DNA of 47,114 nt, taken from the NCBI GenBank assembly GCA_964573285.1, contig CAZNJD010000042.1, forward strand, positions 1 to 47,114, read 5' to 3'. This document shows positions 9,775-18,021 of the stretch, one piece after another; the first letter of the stretch is position 1, and each line of letters begins with the position of its first letter. The stretch comes from UBA1140 sp964573285 (GTDB lineage: Bacteria > Campylobacterota > Campylobacteria > Campylobacterales > Sulfurovaceae). The position numbers were made by a program, and so were the translations under genes. The notes under the pieces were generated by a model, which saw only the letters and a list, made by a program, of their open reading frames with translations, was not told where the DNA came from and did no database searches.

Positions 9775-10069
9775 TTTTCTTCTCCATTTGGTTTTGGTGT
9801 TCTAATAGAGTGCGTCTATTATAGATATATGGCTTAACTTTTGATATACTCCCCATTTAGTATTTTGATTTCTGATAGATTTTGTAAATGAAATAGAGGG
9901 GAATTTATCTGAATGATTTATATATTTTATTTTGTTTTTCATTGTCATATTATACCATTGAGAACTTAAAGCATTGATGATAACCATCTTTGGAAAAAAA
10001 TAAGTTAATAAAGAACTAATCTATTTTAGTATATAATCGTAAAGTTAATTTTACTATATAGGATAAATA

Positions 10070-11275
10070 TTGAAAAGCATATTAAACAAATTATTTGAGT
10101 TGTCAAATCAAAAACTTAATTTACCCAACAGCAGTTATAAAAGATTTTTATTTGAAAATATCAAGAGTAGTAGTTCTAGGTTTATGGGTATTTATGGTTC
10201 TCGTGGTGTTGGGAAAACAACTATGATGCTTCAAGTAGCAAAATCTTTAAACTTTGAAAGTGATGAGATACTTTATATATCTTGTGACCATCCAATATTG
10301 GCAGATGTATCTATCTTTGAACTTATTCAAGAGTTTTATCAATATGGTGGTAAGTTTATATTTATAGATGAAATACACGAGGCAAAAAACTTTGAACAAG
10401 AGCTAAAAAGTGTATATGATTTTATAGATATAAAAGTTCTATTTTCAGGTTCAAGTGCTATTAAATTAACCAATCCATCTTTTACAAGACGATTTCCCAT
10501 GTATCATCTGCCTATTTTATCTTTTAAAGAGTATTTAGAGCTGACATTAGGCATAAACCTATCTAGCTATAGTTTTGAAGATATTCTAAATAACCATAGC
10601 AATATCTCAAATCATATTATAAATACTTTGCAAGATGAAAAGATTTTAAAACACTTTACTAACTATCTTAAAGTTGGAGCTTATCCATTTTATTTTGAAA
10701 ACAAAGATAGATATAAACAGATGGTATTGGATACTACAAATACAATACTTCATACTGATTTAGGTTCTATTTATAATATATCAGGTAAAAAAATCGTTTT
10801 ATTAAAGAAACTTTTGACAAGTATTTGTTTGTCAAATCCTTTAGAGTTAAGTATAGAAAAATTATCTCAAAAAGTTGGTACTTCAAAAGTTACATTATAT
10901 AAATATATAGAGTATTTACATAAAGCAGAGTTACTAACACATATTGTTTTTGAAGGTAAAAGATTTAAATCTTTGCAAAAACCAGATAAATTATACTTAG
11001 CTAACAGTACGCTTTTTAATGTTTTATGTATAGAACCAAAGATTGGCACAATAAGAGAGAGTTTTTTTACTTCACAAGTTGGTGTAAATTCAAGTATATA
11101 TTATGTAGAGAGAGGTGATTTTTTAATTGATGAAAAATATACAGTAGAGATAGGTGGAAAAAACAAAGGCTTTGAACAGATAAAAGATATTCAAAACTCT
11201 TTTGTGATTGCCGATGATATTGAAATTGGCTTTAAAAATAGAGTACCATTATATCTGTTCGGATTTTTATATTGA
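10070..11275 (+). CDS. Orphan AAA ATPase with C-terminal DUF4143-like domain
   Basis: The 401-residue protein carries Walker A GSRGVGKTT (residues 43-51) and Walker B FIFIDEIHEA (around 96-105). After the ATPase core comes a wHTH-like segment (KLSQKVGTSKVTLYKYIEYL) and a C-terminal domain with YYVERGDFLIDEKYTVEIGGKNKG, resembling the PD-(D/E)xK-like DUF4143 region common in this ATPase family. These proteins are widespread, patchily distributed and of unknown function; mobile or defence-linked roles have been proposed for relatives. The start is TTG with AGGATAAA upstream. It stands alone between unrelated housekeeping genes, with a 295-base gap before it, which suggests an acquired gene. Confidence 0.85.
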   Translation: MKSILNKLFELSNQKLNLPNSSYKRFLFENIKSSSSRFMGIYGSRGVGKTTMMLQVAKSLNFESDEILYISCDHPILADVSIFELIQEFYQYGGKFIFIDEIHEAKNFEQELKSVYDFIDIKVLFSGSSAIKLTNPSFTRRFPMYHLPILSFKEYLELTLGINLSSYSFEDILNNHSNISNHIINTLQDEKILKHFTNYLKVGAYPFYFENKDRYKQMVLDTTNTILHTDLGSIYNISGKKIVLLKKLLTSICLSNPLELSIEKLSQKVGTSKVTLYKYIEYLHKAELLTHIVFEGKRFKSLQKPDKLYLANSTLFNVLCIEPKIGTIRESFFTSQVGVNSSIYYVERGDFLIDEKYTVEIGGKNKGFEQIKDIQNSFVIADDIEIGFKNRVPLYLFGFLY

Positions 11276-11351
11276 TTTTAAGCATATTTAGATTAAAACT
11301 TCTACTTCTCCAAAGCCAACCGAATTTTAATGATTTTAAACAAATTTAGCT

Positions 11352-11357
11352 ATAATC
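11352..11357 (+). promoter_or_regulatory. -10 box upstream of SurA-like gene
   Basis: TATAAT in the context TTTAGCTATAATCA, 35 bases before the chosen ATG at 11393. It matches the arrangement before gatA almost base for base. Confidence 0.5.
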
Positions 11358-11392
11358 AACCCAATAAAACTATAATTTGAATGGAACAACAA

Positions 11393-12223
11393 ATGAAAAA
11401 AATTTTACCTATTTTGCTTTTTGCAATTATAAACTCACAAGCCCAAATAATTGATGCTATAGCTATTGATGTTAATGGTGAACCGATTACTACACTAGAG
11501 ATAGAAGCAGTACAGTCTAAACTAAATATGTCGAAGAAAGCAGCAGTCGAGGCTCTAATTAGAGATAGATTGGAAAAAAGTGCTATAGAAAAAGCAAATA
11601 TAGAAATATCTCCCCAAGAGGTTGATGCTAAAATAGAGCAGATAGCAAATGCTAGAAAATTAAGCAGAGAAGATATGAAAAATGCTTTAGCCAAAAATGG
11701 ATTAACTTGGAAAGCTTATAAAAAACAACTCTCTTTAGAGATGAAAAAAGAGAAGTTTTTTGCTAAGAATATCGCTTCATCAATATCAAGACCAACAGAT
11801 GAAGATTTAAAATTATTTTATGAAACACACAAAGATAAATTCTCATCTAAACCTATATCTCAAATTAGTATGATTGCATATGCTAGTAACTCATCTAAAA
11901 AATTACAAGAAGCTATGCAAAATCCTATGAGACAATTTGATGGTGTACAACAAAAAAGTATATTAGCAAGTAGTAATGAGATGAACCCTCAACTATATAA
12001 CTTAATTAGTAATACACCAGAGGGAAGTTTCACTAAACCTATCAATACAGGTAGAGGTTTTGTAGCATATTTCATTAAATCAAAAGCCAATTCACAAAGT
12101 GGATTTGAAGCAATTAAAAATCAAGTTGCAATGGCATGGATGCAAGAAGAGAGAATTAAAGCTAGTAAAAACTTTTTGAATAAACTCAAAAATAGTGCAG
12201 ATATTCGAGTTATTCGCCTCTAA
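11393..12223 (+). CDS. SurA-like periplasmic chaperone / peptidyl-prolyl isomerase
   Basis: A secreted protein of 276 residues. The signal peptide (KKILPILLFAIINSQA) is followed by the SurA N-domain pattern: an IAIDVNGEPITTLEIEAV strand-helix and a helical bundle with VEALIRDRLEKSAIEKANI. A C-terminal stretch (ILASSNEMNPQLYNLISN..GRGFVAYFIKS) looks like a reduced parvulin domain. Relatives such as Campylobacter PEB4 escort outer-membrane proteins through the periplasm. An in-frame ATG at 11381 lacks an SD; 11393 has GGAAC 7 bases upstream and gives the better signal peptide, so it is preferred. Isomerase activity is uncertain because the parvulin part is short. Confidence 0.85.
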   Translation: MKKILPILLFAIINSQAQIIDAIAIDVNGEPITTLEIEAVQSKLNMSKKAAVEALIRDRLEKSAIEKANIEISPQEVDAKIEQIANARKLSREDMKNALAKNGLTWKAYKKQLSLEMKKEKFFAKNIASSISRPTDEDLKLFYETHKDKFSSKPISQISMIAYASNSSKKLQEAMQNPMRQFDGVQQKSILASSNEMNPQLYNLISNTPEGSFTKPINTGRGFVAYFIKSKANSQSGFEAIKNQVAMAWMQEERIKASKNFLNKLKNSADIRVIRL

Positions 12224-12246
12224 AGAGTACTATTTACTACTCTTTA
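12221..12246. terminator. Bidirectional terminator between convergent genes
   Basis: TAAAGAGTA and TACTCTTTA form a perfect 9-bp stem with an 8-base loop. The left arm starts with the SurA-like gene's stop codon and the right arm lies at the stop of the minus-strand TlpA-like gene. Confidence 0.6.
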
Positions 12247-12818
12247 ACTAATTCATTGTAAACTTGTTCTAATTGCTCTTTGATTATTCCACCAACATGA
12301 ATAATCTCCACTTTTCCTTTTCTGTTTAATCCAATTAGAAAAGGGATAGAACCACTCCACTCTGCTTTAGCTTGAATATAGTTTACAAAATTCATCGCCT
12401 CTTCTAGTTCAATAAGATTATAATTTATCCCTTTGCTTTTAGCAAAACTTTTGAGCTGTTCTTTATCAAGACCTTGTACTTCCAATGCCACTATAGATAA
12501 ATCTTTATGCTTTTTTTGTATATCAATTAAATCAGGTATCTCTCTAAGACATGGAGGACATTTATGCCCAAAGAATAGTAAAAATATTGCTTTCTCTTTT
12601 ATCTCTTTAAACTTTAATCCATTATCTATTTCTGTTATATGAAACTCTTTTCCATTTATAGTTTTCAGATTAAATTCAATCTTTGGAGTAGCTTTACTCT
12701 TAGATACAGTTGTATTAATGTCCGTTTTAGTTTTGAGCTGAGTAGTGTTATTCTCTTTTTTGTCACATCCTGATAATAGAAACAGTAATGTCAATAGAGT
12801 TATCGTAAATTTATACAT
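12237..12818 (-). CDS. TlpA-like thioredoxin-fold lipoprotein
   Basis: An exported 193-residue protein with a lipoprotein signal (FLLSGCDKK, lipobox Cys) and a thioredoxin fold of the TlpA/ResA type. The redox motif is CPPC in FFGHKCPPCLREIPDL, and the cis-Pro region is GSIPFLIGL. Such proteins reduce disulfides, for example in apocytochrome c maturation, or act in thiol homeostasis outside the inner membrane. The longer frame starting at 12851 lacks an SD and would bury the signal peptide. The ATG at 12818 has GGAG upstream and begins directly with the lipoprotein signal. Confidence 0.9.
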   Translation of the reverse strand: MYKFTITLLTLLFLLSGCDKKENNTTQLKTKTDINTTVSKSKATPKIEFNLKTINGKEFHITEIDNGLKFKEIKEKAIFLLFFGHKCPPCLREIPDLIDIQKKHKDLSIVALEVQGLDKEQLKSFAKSKGINYNLIELEEAMNFVNYIQAKAEWSGSIPFLIGLNRKGKVEIIHVGGIIKEQLEQVYNELVKE

Positions 12819-12891
12819 AATTGATGGTTCTCCTTTTTTTATCAAAGACATTATATCACTTTTTTGGTAAAATATTGTTCAAGGATGAAAA

Positions 12892-13986
12892 ATGGATGCT
12901 TATGAATATAGTGAATTGTTAAAAACACTTACACTAAAGATTAAAAATATAGAAAATATTGTTAAACCAGATGCTATAAAAGCTAGACTAGAAGAGATAA
13001 ATACTATACAACAAGAGCCGAGCTTTTGGGAGGATGCCAAAAATGCATCAAAAATATCTCAAGAAAAGACAAAATCAGAAAGAGTACTAGCAAAATATCA
13101 AGAAGCTTATGATTCTGTTATGGATGCTAGTGAGTTTTTTGATATGGCAAAATCTGAAAATGATGAAGATACACTAGAGATGCTTTATGAAGATGCTCTA
13201 AATCTAAATAAAAGTATTAAAGATTTAGAAGTGCAGATGATGTTAAGTGGAGAACATGATAGCAATAATGCTATAATCTCTATTCACCCAGGGGCTGGGG
13301 GAACAGAATCGCAAGATTGGGCAAGTATGTTATATAGGATGTATCTAAGATGGGCTGAACGAAAAGGCTTTAAAGTAGAAGGACTTGATTATCAAGCAGG
13401 AGATGAAGCAGGAATTAAAGATGTTAGCTTTATTATTAAAGGTGAAAATGCTTATGGATACCTCAAAGTAGAAAATGGAATACATAGATTAGTTCGTATC
13501 TCCCCATTTGATAGCAATGCTAAACGGCATACCTCTTTTAGCTCGGTTATGGTCTCCCCTGAAGTTGATGATGATATAGATATAGAGATAGAAGATAAAG
13601 ATATTAGAATAGATACCTATAGAGCTAGTGGAGCTGGAGGTCAACATGTCAACAAAACAGACAGTGCTATTAGAATTACACATATAGAGACCAATATTGT
13701 AGTACAGTGTCAAAACGGTAGAAGTCAACATAAAAATAAAGCAACGGCAATTAAAATGTTAAAATCAAGGCTTTATGAGTATGAGATGGAGAAAAAACAA
13801 GCCAAACTAGATGGTGTAGAAAAGAGTGATATAGGTTGGGGACATCAAATTCGTTCATATGTAATGGCACCTTATCAACAAGTCAAAGATACAAGAAGTA
13901 ATCAGCCCTTTTCTAATGTAGATGGGATTTTAGATGGTGATTTAGATAAGCTTATAGAAGGTGTACTTATAGCATTGGTAAAATAA
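12892..13986 (+). CDS. prfB: Peptide chain release factor 2
   Basis: RF2 recognises UGA and UAA and triggers peptide release. The 364-residue protein contains the anticodon-mimic SPF (in RISPFDSNAK) and the universally conserved GGQ in SGAGGQHVNKTDS; SPF rather than PxT distinguishes it from RF1. The reading frame is continuous from ATG to stop, so the autoregulatory +1 frameshift at an early UGA codon, present in many bacteria, is absent here. Confidence 0.98.
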   Translation: MDAYEYSELLKTLTLKIKNIENIVKPDAIKARLEEINTIQQEPSFWEDAKNASKISQEKTKSERVLAKYQEAYDSVMDASEFFDMAKSENDEDTLEMLYEDALNLNKSIKDLEVQMMLSGEHDSNNAIISIHPGAGGTESQDWASMLYRMYLRWAERKGFKVEGLDYQAGDEAGIKDVSFIIKGENAYGYLKVENGIHRLVRISPFDSNAKRHTSFSSVMVSPEVDDDIDIEIEDKDIRIDTYRASGAGGQHVNKTDSAIRITHIETNIVVQCQNGRSQHKNKATAIKMLKSRLYEYEMEKKQAKLDGVEKSDIGWGHQIRSYVMAPYQQVKDTRSNQPFSNVDGILDGDLDKLIEGVLIALVK

Positions 13987-14088
13987 AATTATGATAATAA
14001 TATATATATTTTACTATTTATCTCTTATTTCACACAATCTCTACACAAATTTTTTTTAAACTATATGCAACATAAATAAAGGAAAGTT

Positions 14089-14400
14089 ATGAACCTTGTT
14101 AAATTGATGCTAATAATATTATTTGGACTAGCTCTAAGTACCCCTATATCTTCAGCAGATGCGATAAAAGGACAAAAAATATACTCCAAAAAGCTTAAAG
14201 TAGCTTGTGGTATAAATGGTGGAAGATTTGCTGCAAAACATACGCAAGATGAGTGGATGAAAATTCATAAAGCTGGGAAAATCGATAAAGAGATTGGTAA
14301 AATCTGTCCGGGTGTTAAACTGCAAGATAGATTAATTCCAGATATTTATGATTTCGTTAAAGAGTATGCAAGTGATTCAGGAAATGTCCCATCATGTTAA
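14089..14400 (+). CDS. Small secreted cytochrome-like protein, copy 1
   Basis: A 103-residue protein with a signal peptide (cleavage near STPISSADA) and a mature domain beginning IKGQKIYSKKLKVACG. It shares about half its residues with the protein at 14490, including KGxKIYxxKLKVxCGIxGxxFAAKHxQDEW, AGK, EIxKIC and the IYDF ending. The KG.KIY opening is like that of periplasmic c-type cytochromes, but there is no CxxCH, so covalent haem attachment is not expected. Two Cys are shared between the copies; this one has an extra C-terminal SGNVPSC tail. ATG follows AAAGGAAAGTT. Function unknown; both copies sit at the edge of the sox region. Confidence 0.75.
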   Translation: MNLVKLMLIILFGLALSTPISSADAIKGQKIYSKKLKVACGINGGRFAAKHTQDEWMKIHKAGKIDKEIGKICPGVKLQDRLIPDIYDFVKEYASDSGNVPSC

Positions 14401-14489
14401 ATAATATTTGATTTCAACTAATATTCACAATTATTACACAATTTATAATTATACTTCATAAGTAATATACTATTTAAGAAGGAATAAAA

Positions 14490-14780
14490 GTGAAAAAATT
14501 ATTTAATATAGCTATACTATTGGGGTTAACTCTAATGACTACAACTCTATCTGCAGATGTTACAAAAGGCAAAAAAATATATAATCAAAAGTTAAAAGTC
14601 AAATGTGGAATATCAGGAAAGAATTTTGCAGCAAAACATTCACAAGATGAATGGGAAGAGATTTATGATGCAGGTAAATTAAATGATGAGATTAAAAAAA
14701 TATGTCATGGTAAAGGTATAGATGAAAAAAGTTTGCCACATATTTATGATTTTGCATATGAGAATGCCAATGATTCATAA
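14490..14780 (+). CDS. Small secreted cytochrome-like protein, copy 2
   Basis: A 96-residue paralogue of the upstream gene, arising from tandem duplication: same signal-peptide layout and the KGKKIYNQKLKVKCGISG, AAKHSQDEW and IKKICHGKG segments. It ends at YENANDS and so lacks the terminal Cys-containing tail of copy 1. KICHGKG has a Cys and His but not CxxCH. GTG start with AAGGAATAAA upstream. Family known to me only as unannotated or cytochrome-like periplasmic proteins in Campylobacterota. The two-Cys pattern suggests a structural disulfide or metal site. Confidence 0.75.
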   Translation: MKKLFNIAILLGLTLMTTTLSADVTKGKKIYNQKLKVKCGISGKNFAAKHSQDEWEEIYDAGKLNDEIKKICHGKGIDEKSLPHIYDFAYENANDS

Positions 14781-14783
14781 GAG

Positions 14784-14805
14784 ATAAGAGATTTAAATCT
14801 CTTAT
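14784..14805 (+). terminator. Terminator after the small secreted pair
   Basis: A 22-base perfect palindrome (ATAAGAGATTT and its complement) followed by ATTTTCTTCTCTTTATT. It is placed 4 bases after the stop of copy 2, as expected for an intrinsic terminator. Confidence 0.6.
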
Positions 14806-14903
14806 ATTTTCTTCTCTTTATTATTCAAAATTAAGTTTTAATTCTTATATTTATATAACTTATGTTATCCTATCAGTAATAATATTTTTATATAGGAGGA
14901 ATT

Positions 14904-16244
14904 ATGCGTTATATTTTAGGTTTATATCTTTTTACTATTTCTCTGTTTGGATTTAATTATCACCTGAAACCATATAGTATAAGTGAGGGTGTAGAGTGTT
15001 TCTTTGGTCTAGCATCAACAGTAAATAAGATTAATGGTGGCAATATCATTAATACATGTTTCGTAGAGACAGATGATGGTTTTGTTGTGATTGATAGTGG
15101 TCCAACATATAGTTATGCTCAACAAGCTTATACTATAATGCAAAAGATGAGTAAAATGCCTGTAAAGTATGTTATAAATACATCTACAGATGAAGTACAT
15201 ATATTAGGTAATGGATTTTACAAAGAACGAGGAGCAATACTTATTGGTCCAAAAGATTATAATAAACGAAAAAAAATCTCATTAAAGAAAAAAATTACAT
15301 CAGATGCGTTTATAAATACTAGATTAACTTCTTTGGATAAGATAATAACAAAAGATTATACTATTAATATAGGTAATGAAGATATAAAGATACAAAAAAT
15401 TATAAAAGATAGTAATAGATTTTTGACAGTATATATCCCTAACAAAAAAATTTTTTTTGCTGGAGATATGATTTATAATAATAGAATTTTGTCACTTAAA
15501 AACCATCGTTCTGTTTTGAAATGGATAAAAGCTATAAGAGTAATAGAAGCTACACCATGGAAAAGAATAGTTAGTTCTTATGGAATTAAAACTAAATTAA
15601 GTGCTTTGAAAAATACCAAAAGTTATTTAACCCTACTTAGAGATGAAGTTATCAATAGTATTAAAGAGGGAATGAATAAAAGAGAGTGTATAAAAAATAT
15701 AAAAATGAAATCATTTCAAGATGATAGATTATATAATCTATTACATAAAAAAAATATTGCTAATGCATATGATGAGTTTAAACCTATAATAAAAAAAAAT
15801 GAAAAAAAAGAGTCTAAAAAGATTATAAGAACTAAAGAGAAAAAGAAAAAAATAGAGAAAAAGATAACCCAAAAAAAAGTATCACCAATCTATTATCATA
15901 GCTTCTCTGCTGCTATTCGTATGGCAAAACGGAGCAAAAAAATTGTATTAATAAAAATCCGTTCAGATAACTGTCCATATTGTGATGAGTTAGATAGAGT
16001 TTTGGAAAAGAATAATCAAATTAAACAACTTATCAATCAAAACTACAAAATGGTTCAATTAAATAACTCTAAAGACTATATTCCTCTAAATATTAGAGTA
16101 GGTGCTACTCCTACTTTAGCTTTTGTTCGTCCTGATACCAAAAAAGTTGTGATGATTACATCAGGTATCGAATCTATTGGTGAGTTAATAAGTATCCTAA
16201 AAGAGGCTATTAGGGATGGTCATAATGATGGTTATTTAAAATAG
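14904..16244 (+). CDS. Degenerate MBL-fold domain fused to a thioredoxin domain
   Basis: A signal peptide precedes an MBL-like domain (about 20-270), a Lys/Glu-rich linker (about 290-325) and a thioredoxin-like domain (about 330-440) with Cys357-Pro-Tyr-Cys360 and cis-Pro GATPTLAF. The MBL part matches the intact protein at 21563 segment for segment (VECFFGLAST, VIDSGPTYSYAQQAY, NGFYKERG, FFAGDMIYNNRI). However, the zinc motif HxHxDH has become Ser94, Asp96, Val98 and His99, the second-sphere His is replaced (DSNRF) and the last His is Tyr (SSYG). Zinc hydrolysis is therefore unlikely; a binding or scaffold role with thiol-redox activity is plausible. The intact equivalents are two adjacent genes, 21563 and 22742. 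ATG after TAGGAGGAATT, a strong RBS. Confidence 0.85.
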   Translation: MRYILGLYLFTISLFGFNYHLKPYSISEGVECFFGLASTVNKINGGNIINTCFVETDDGFVVIDSGPTYSYAQQAYTIMQKMSKMPVKYVINTSTDEVHILGNGFYKERGAILIGPKDYNKRKKISLKKKITSDAFINTRLTSLDKIITKDYTINIGNEDIKIQKIIKDSNRFLTVYIPNKKIFFAGDMIYNNRILSLKNHRSVLKWIKAIRVIEATPWKRIVSSYGIKTKLSALKNTKSYLTLLRDEVINSIKEGMNKRECIKNIKMKSFQDDRLYNLLHKKNIANAYDEFKPIIKKNEKKESKKIIRTKEKKKKIEKKITQKKVSPIYYHSFSAAIRMAKRSKKIVLIKIRSDNCPYCDELDRVLEKNNQIKQLINQNYKMVQLNNSKDYIPLNIRVGATPTLAFVRPDTKKVVMITSGIESIGELISILKEAIRDGHNDGYLK

Positions 16245-16272
16245 ATAAATAGCGTTTTTTTACGCTATTTAT
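16245..16272 (+). terminator. Terminator after the MBL-thioredoxin fusion
   Basis: ATAAATAGCG and CGCTATTTAT form a perfect 10-bp stem around a T-rich 8-base loop, directly after the stop codon, followed by TGTTAGTTTTT. Confidence 0.65.
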
Positions 16273-16295
16273 TGTTAGTTTTTAACAAAAAATGA

Positions 16296-16301
16296 TATAA
16301 T
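16296..16301 (+). promoter_or_regulatory. -10 box upstream of CAP-domain gene
   Basis: TATAAT in AATGATATAATTTG, 35 bases upstream of the ATG at 16336 and just downstream of the preceding terminator; no clear -35. Confidence 0.35.
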
Positions 16302-16335
16302 TTGATTATATAATATATAATTAAGGGATTTCTTA

Positions 16336-17613
16336 ATGAAAAATACAATTCATGCTATAATAATGGGACTATTGACACTTTTTTCTGCTTATTTATATCT
16401 ATTAGCAGATGCACCTATACCACAAAAAATTATTATCAAAGAAAATCCTACTATTGATATTAATATGGAAGAGAAACAGTCACTTTACTATCTCAATAAA
16501 CTAAGAAGAGGAGTTGGGTTAATACCACTTGTTATTAATCATAAATTGGCAACTGCTGCTAAAAATCATGCAAATTATCTTATAAAAAATGGAATAATAG
16601 GACATTATGAAGAGAAGGATAAAGTAGGTTACACAGGTCAATATGGTTCACAAAGAAGTATTTATAGTGGATATAAAACTTCAATGGTTATAGAAAATAT
16701 ATCAAATAATAACTTTACCTACAAAGAGTCAATAGATGGTCTAATGGCTGCGATTTATCATCGTTTTGGTTTTTTGGATTTTCATATTGATGAGATTGGA
16801 ATAGGAATAGAACAGAGCAAAACAGATAAAGCTCAAACAGCTTTTGTATATGATATGGGTAGTCATAATTTAGAAAATATATGTCAAAAGAAGAATAGTA
16901 TAAAATCTGGTGAATATGTGGCAAATATTTGTGCCGATAAATCACTTAAAATAGAAGCTAAAATGTTTAATACAATATTATCTTCAAATAGAAAAAGAAA
17001 TAAAAAAATTATTACTTATCCATTTAATGGACAAAAAGATATTCCCCCTGCATTTTATGATGAGCTACCTGACCCTTTACCAAACTATAGTGTTAGTGGA
17101 TTTCCTATTAGTATGAGTTTTAATGACTCTTATTTCAAAAATATAAATATGCTTAGTTTTAAACTTTTTGATGATAAAGGCAAAGAGATAAAAGATACTA
17201 TTATATATAATCATCAAACTGACCCAAATAAACGACTCAAAAAATTTGAGTTTGCTCTATTTCCATTAAAGAGATTATCATGGAATAGCAGATATAGTGT
17301 AAAGGCTATTTATAAAGCTGATGGTAAATTAAAAACCAAAAAGTGGGAGTTTAAAACTAGGAAATTTAAAACAACCTTTTATAAAGTCACTTCAAATAAA
17401 AATAGTTTTAAAATCATCAAGGGAAAACCTACTATATTTTATTTTCCTCCTCAATCCAAAAGAGATATATTAGGTAGTCTCAAATATCCTGCTACTTTAG
17501 ATATAAGTTTTATAGATAAAAATACTATAAAACTCACAGCCAATACAATTCAAACTGATAAAGTTATGATAAATATTGGAAAATATAAACTTGGTTTAGA
17601 TATTAAAAGATAA
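16336..17613 (+). CDS. Exported CAP (SCP/PR-1) domain protein with Ig-like C-terminal region
   Basis: A 425-residue protein with an N-terminal signal or anchor helix and a CAP domain at about residues 45-180: SLYYLNKLRRGVGLIPLVIN, LATAAKNHANYL, GIIGHYE, VIENIS, AAIYHRFGFLDFHIDEIGIG. Two His and a Glu typical of the CAP cleft are visible (GHYE, YHRFG). The remainder looks like Ig-like strands (for example ISMSFNDSYF, LSWNSRYSVKAIYKADGK, KKWEFKTR), as in bacterial adhesins or envelope proteins. CAP proteins in bacteria are usually secreted and of unsettled function. It stands alone between a terminator and the sox promoter region. ATG with AAGGGATTTCTT upstream. Confidence 0.85.
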   Translation: MKNTIHAIIMGLLTLFSAYLYLLADAPIPQKIIIKENPTIDINMEEKQSLYYLNKLRRGVGLIPLVINHKLATAAKNHANYLIKNGIIGHYEEKDKVGYTGQYGSQRSIYSGYKTSMVIENISNNNFTYKESIDGLMAAIYHRFGFLDFHIDEIGIGIEQSKTDKAQTAFVYDMGSHNLENICQKKNSIKSGEYVANICADKSLKIEAKMFNTILSSNRKRNKKIITYPFNGQKDIPPAFYDELPDPLPNYSVSGFPISMSFNDSYFKNINMLSFKLFDDKGKEIKDTIIYNHQTDPNKRLKKFEFALFPLKRLSWNSRYSVKAIYKADGKLKTKKWEFKTRKFKTTFYKVTSNKNSFKIIKGKPTIFYFPPQSKRDILGSLKYPATLDISFIDKNTIKLTANTIQTDKVMINIGKYKLGLDIKR

Positions 17614-17805
17614 AAGAGCTAAATGCTTTTGAGTTTACTTATATAAAAAATCATAGTTCATTCAAAACATTTATATACATAATAATTAATTTTACTGATT
17701 ATCTAGGAGATTATAATTATAAATGTTCCTTTTATACACATCTACATAATTATTTTTTTTGATTATATATATAAATTTTTCTGTTATAAATAGGGTTTTT
17801 GTATT

Positions 17806-17829
17806 AAAATGTATGAAAATATACATTTT
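17806..17829. repeat. Inverted repeat, 9-bp arms, upstream of soxC
   Basis: AAAATGTAT and ATACATTTT are perfect arms separated by 6 bases. They lie about 110 bases upstream of the soxC promoter. It could be a regulator operator or the terminator of the CAP-domain gene; the distance from that gene (about 190 bases) makes the terminator less likely. Confidence 0.4.
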
Positions 17830-17938
17830 TAGTTTATATATATAAGTATAACCTATAATTAGGAGTTATTTATCTTATATATAGAATAGTTATCCCAGAT
17901 TATAGAGAGTTTTTATAGTTATATATAATCCAAATTTC

Positions 17939-17968
17939 TTGACATTATAAATATTATTACAATATAAT
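17939..17968 (+). promoter_or_regulatory. Consensus sigma70 promoter for soxC
   Basis: TTGACA (17939-17944), an 18-base spacer and TATAAT (17963-17968), both hexamers perfect. Transcription would begin near 17975, giving a leader of about 45 bases with a strong RBS (AAGGAGG, 4-base gap to the ATG). A full -35 is unusual beside the -10-only promoters elsewhere in the window. Confidence 0.75.
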
Positions 17969-17981
17969 CTACTTGTTCCGA

Positions 17982-18002
17982 TGGTTTTCGTAGAAAATAC
18001 CA
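17982..18002 (+). promoter_or_regulatory. Imperfect hairpin/operator in soxC leader
   Basis: TGGTTTTC, a GTA loop and GAAAATACCA pair with a 2-base bulge. It sits just after the expected transcription start and before the RBS, the place for an operator or a leader hairpin. Arms are short. Confidence 0.25.
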
Positions 18003-18021
18003 AATTTTAAAAGGAGGACAA

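Larger units (their letters stand above)
17614..18021. other. 408-base AT-rich intergenic region upstream of soxC
   Basis: No convincing gene on either strand. It holds an inverted repeat at 17806-17829, a consensus promoter at 17939-17968, an imperfect hairpin at 17982-18002 and the soxC ribosome binding site (AAGGAGG, 18011-18017). The length and content suggest a regulated promoter region for the sox genes. Confidence 0.6.

Noticed and set aside
9802..9987. 61-codon frame on the minus strand upstream of the AAA ATPase
   Set aside because: No ribosome binding site, no recognisable domain and composition like other chance frames in the AT-rich gap.
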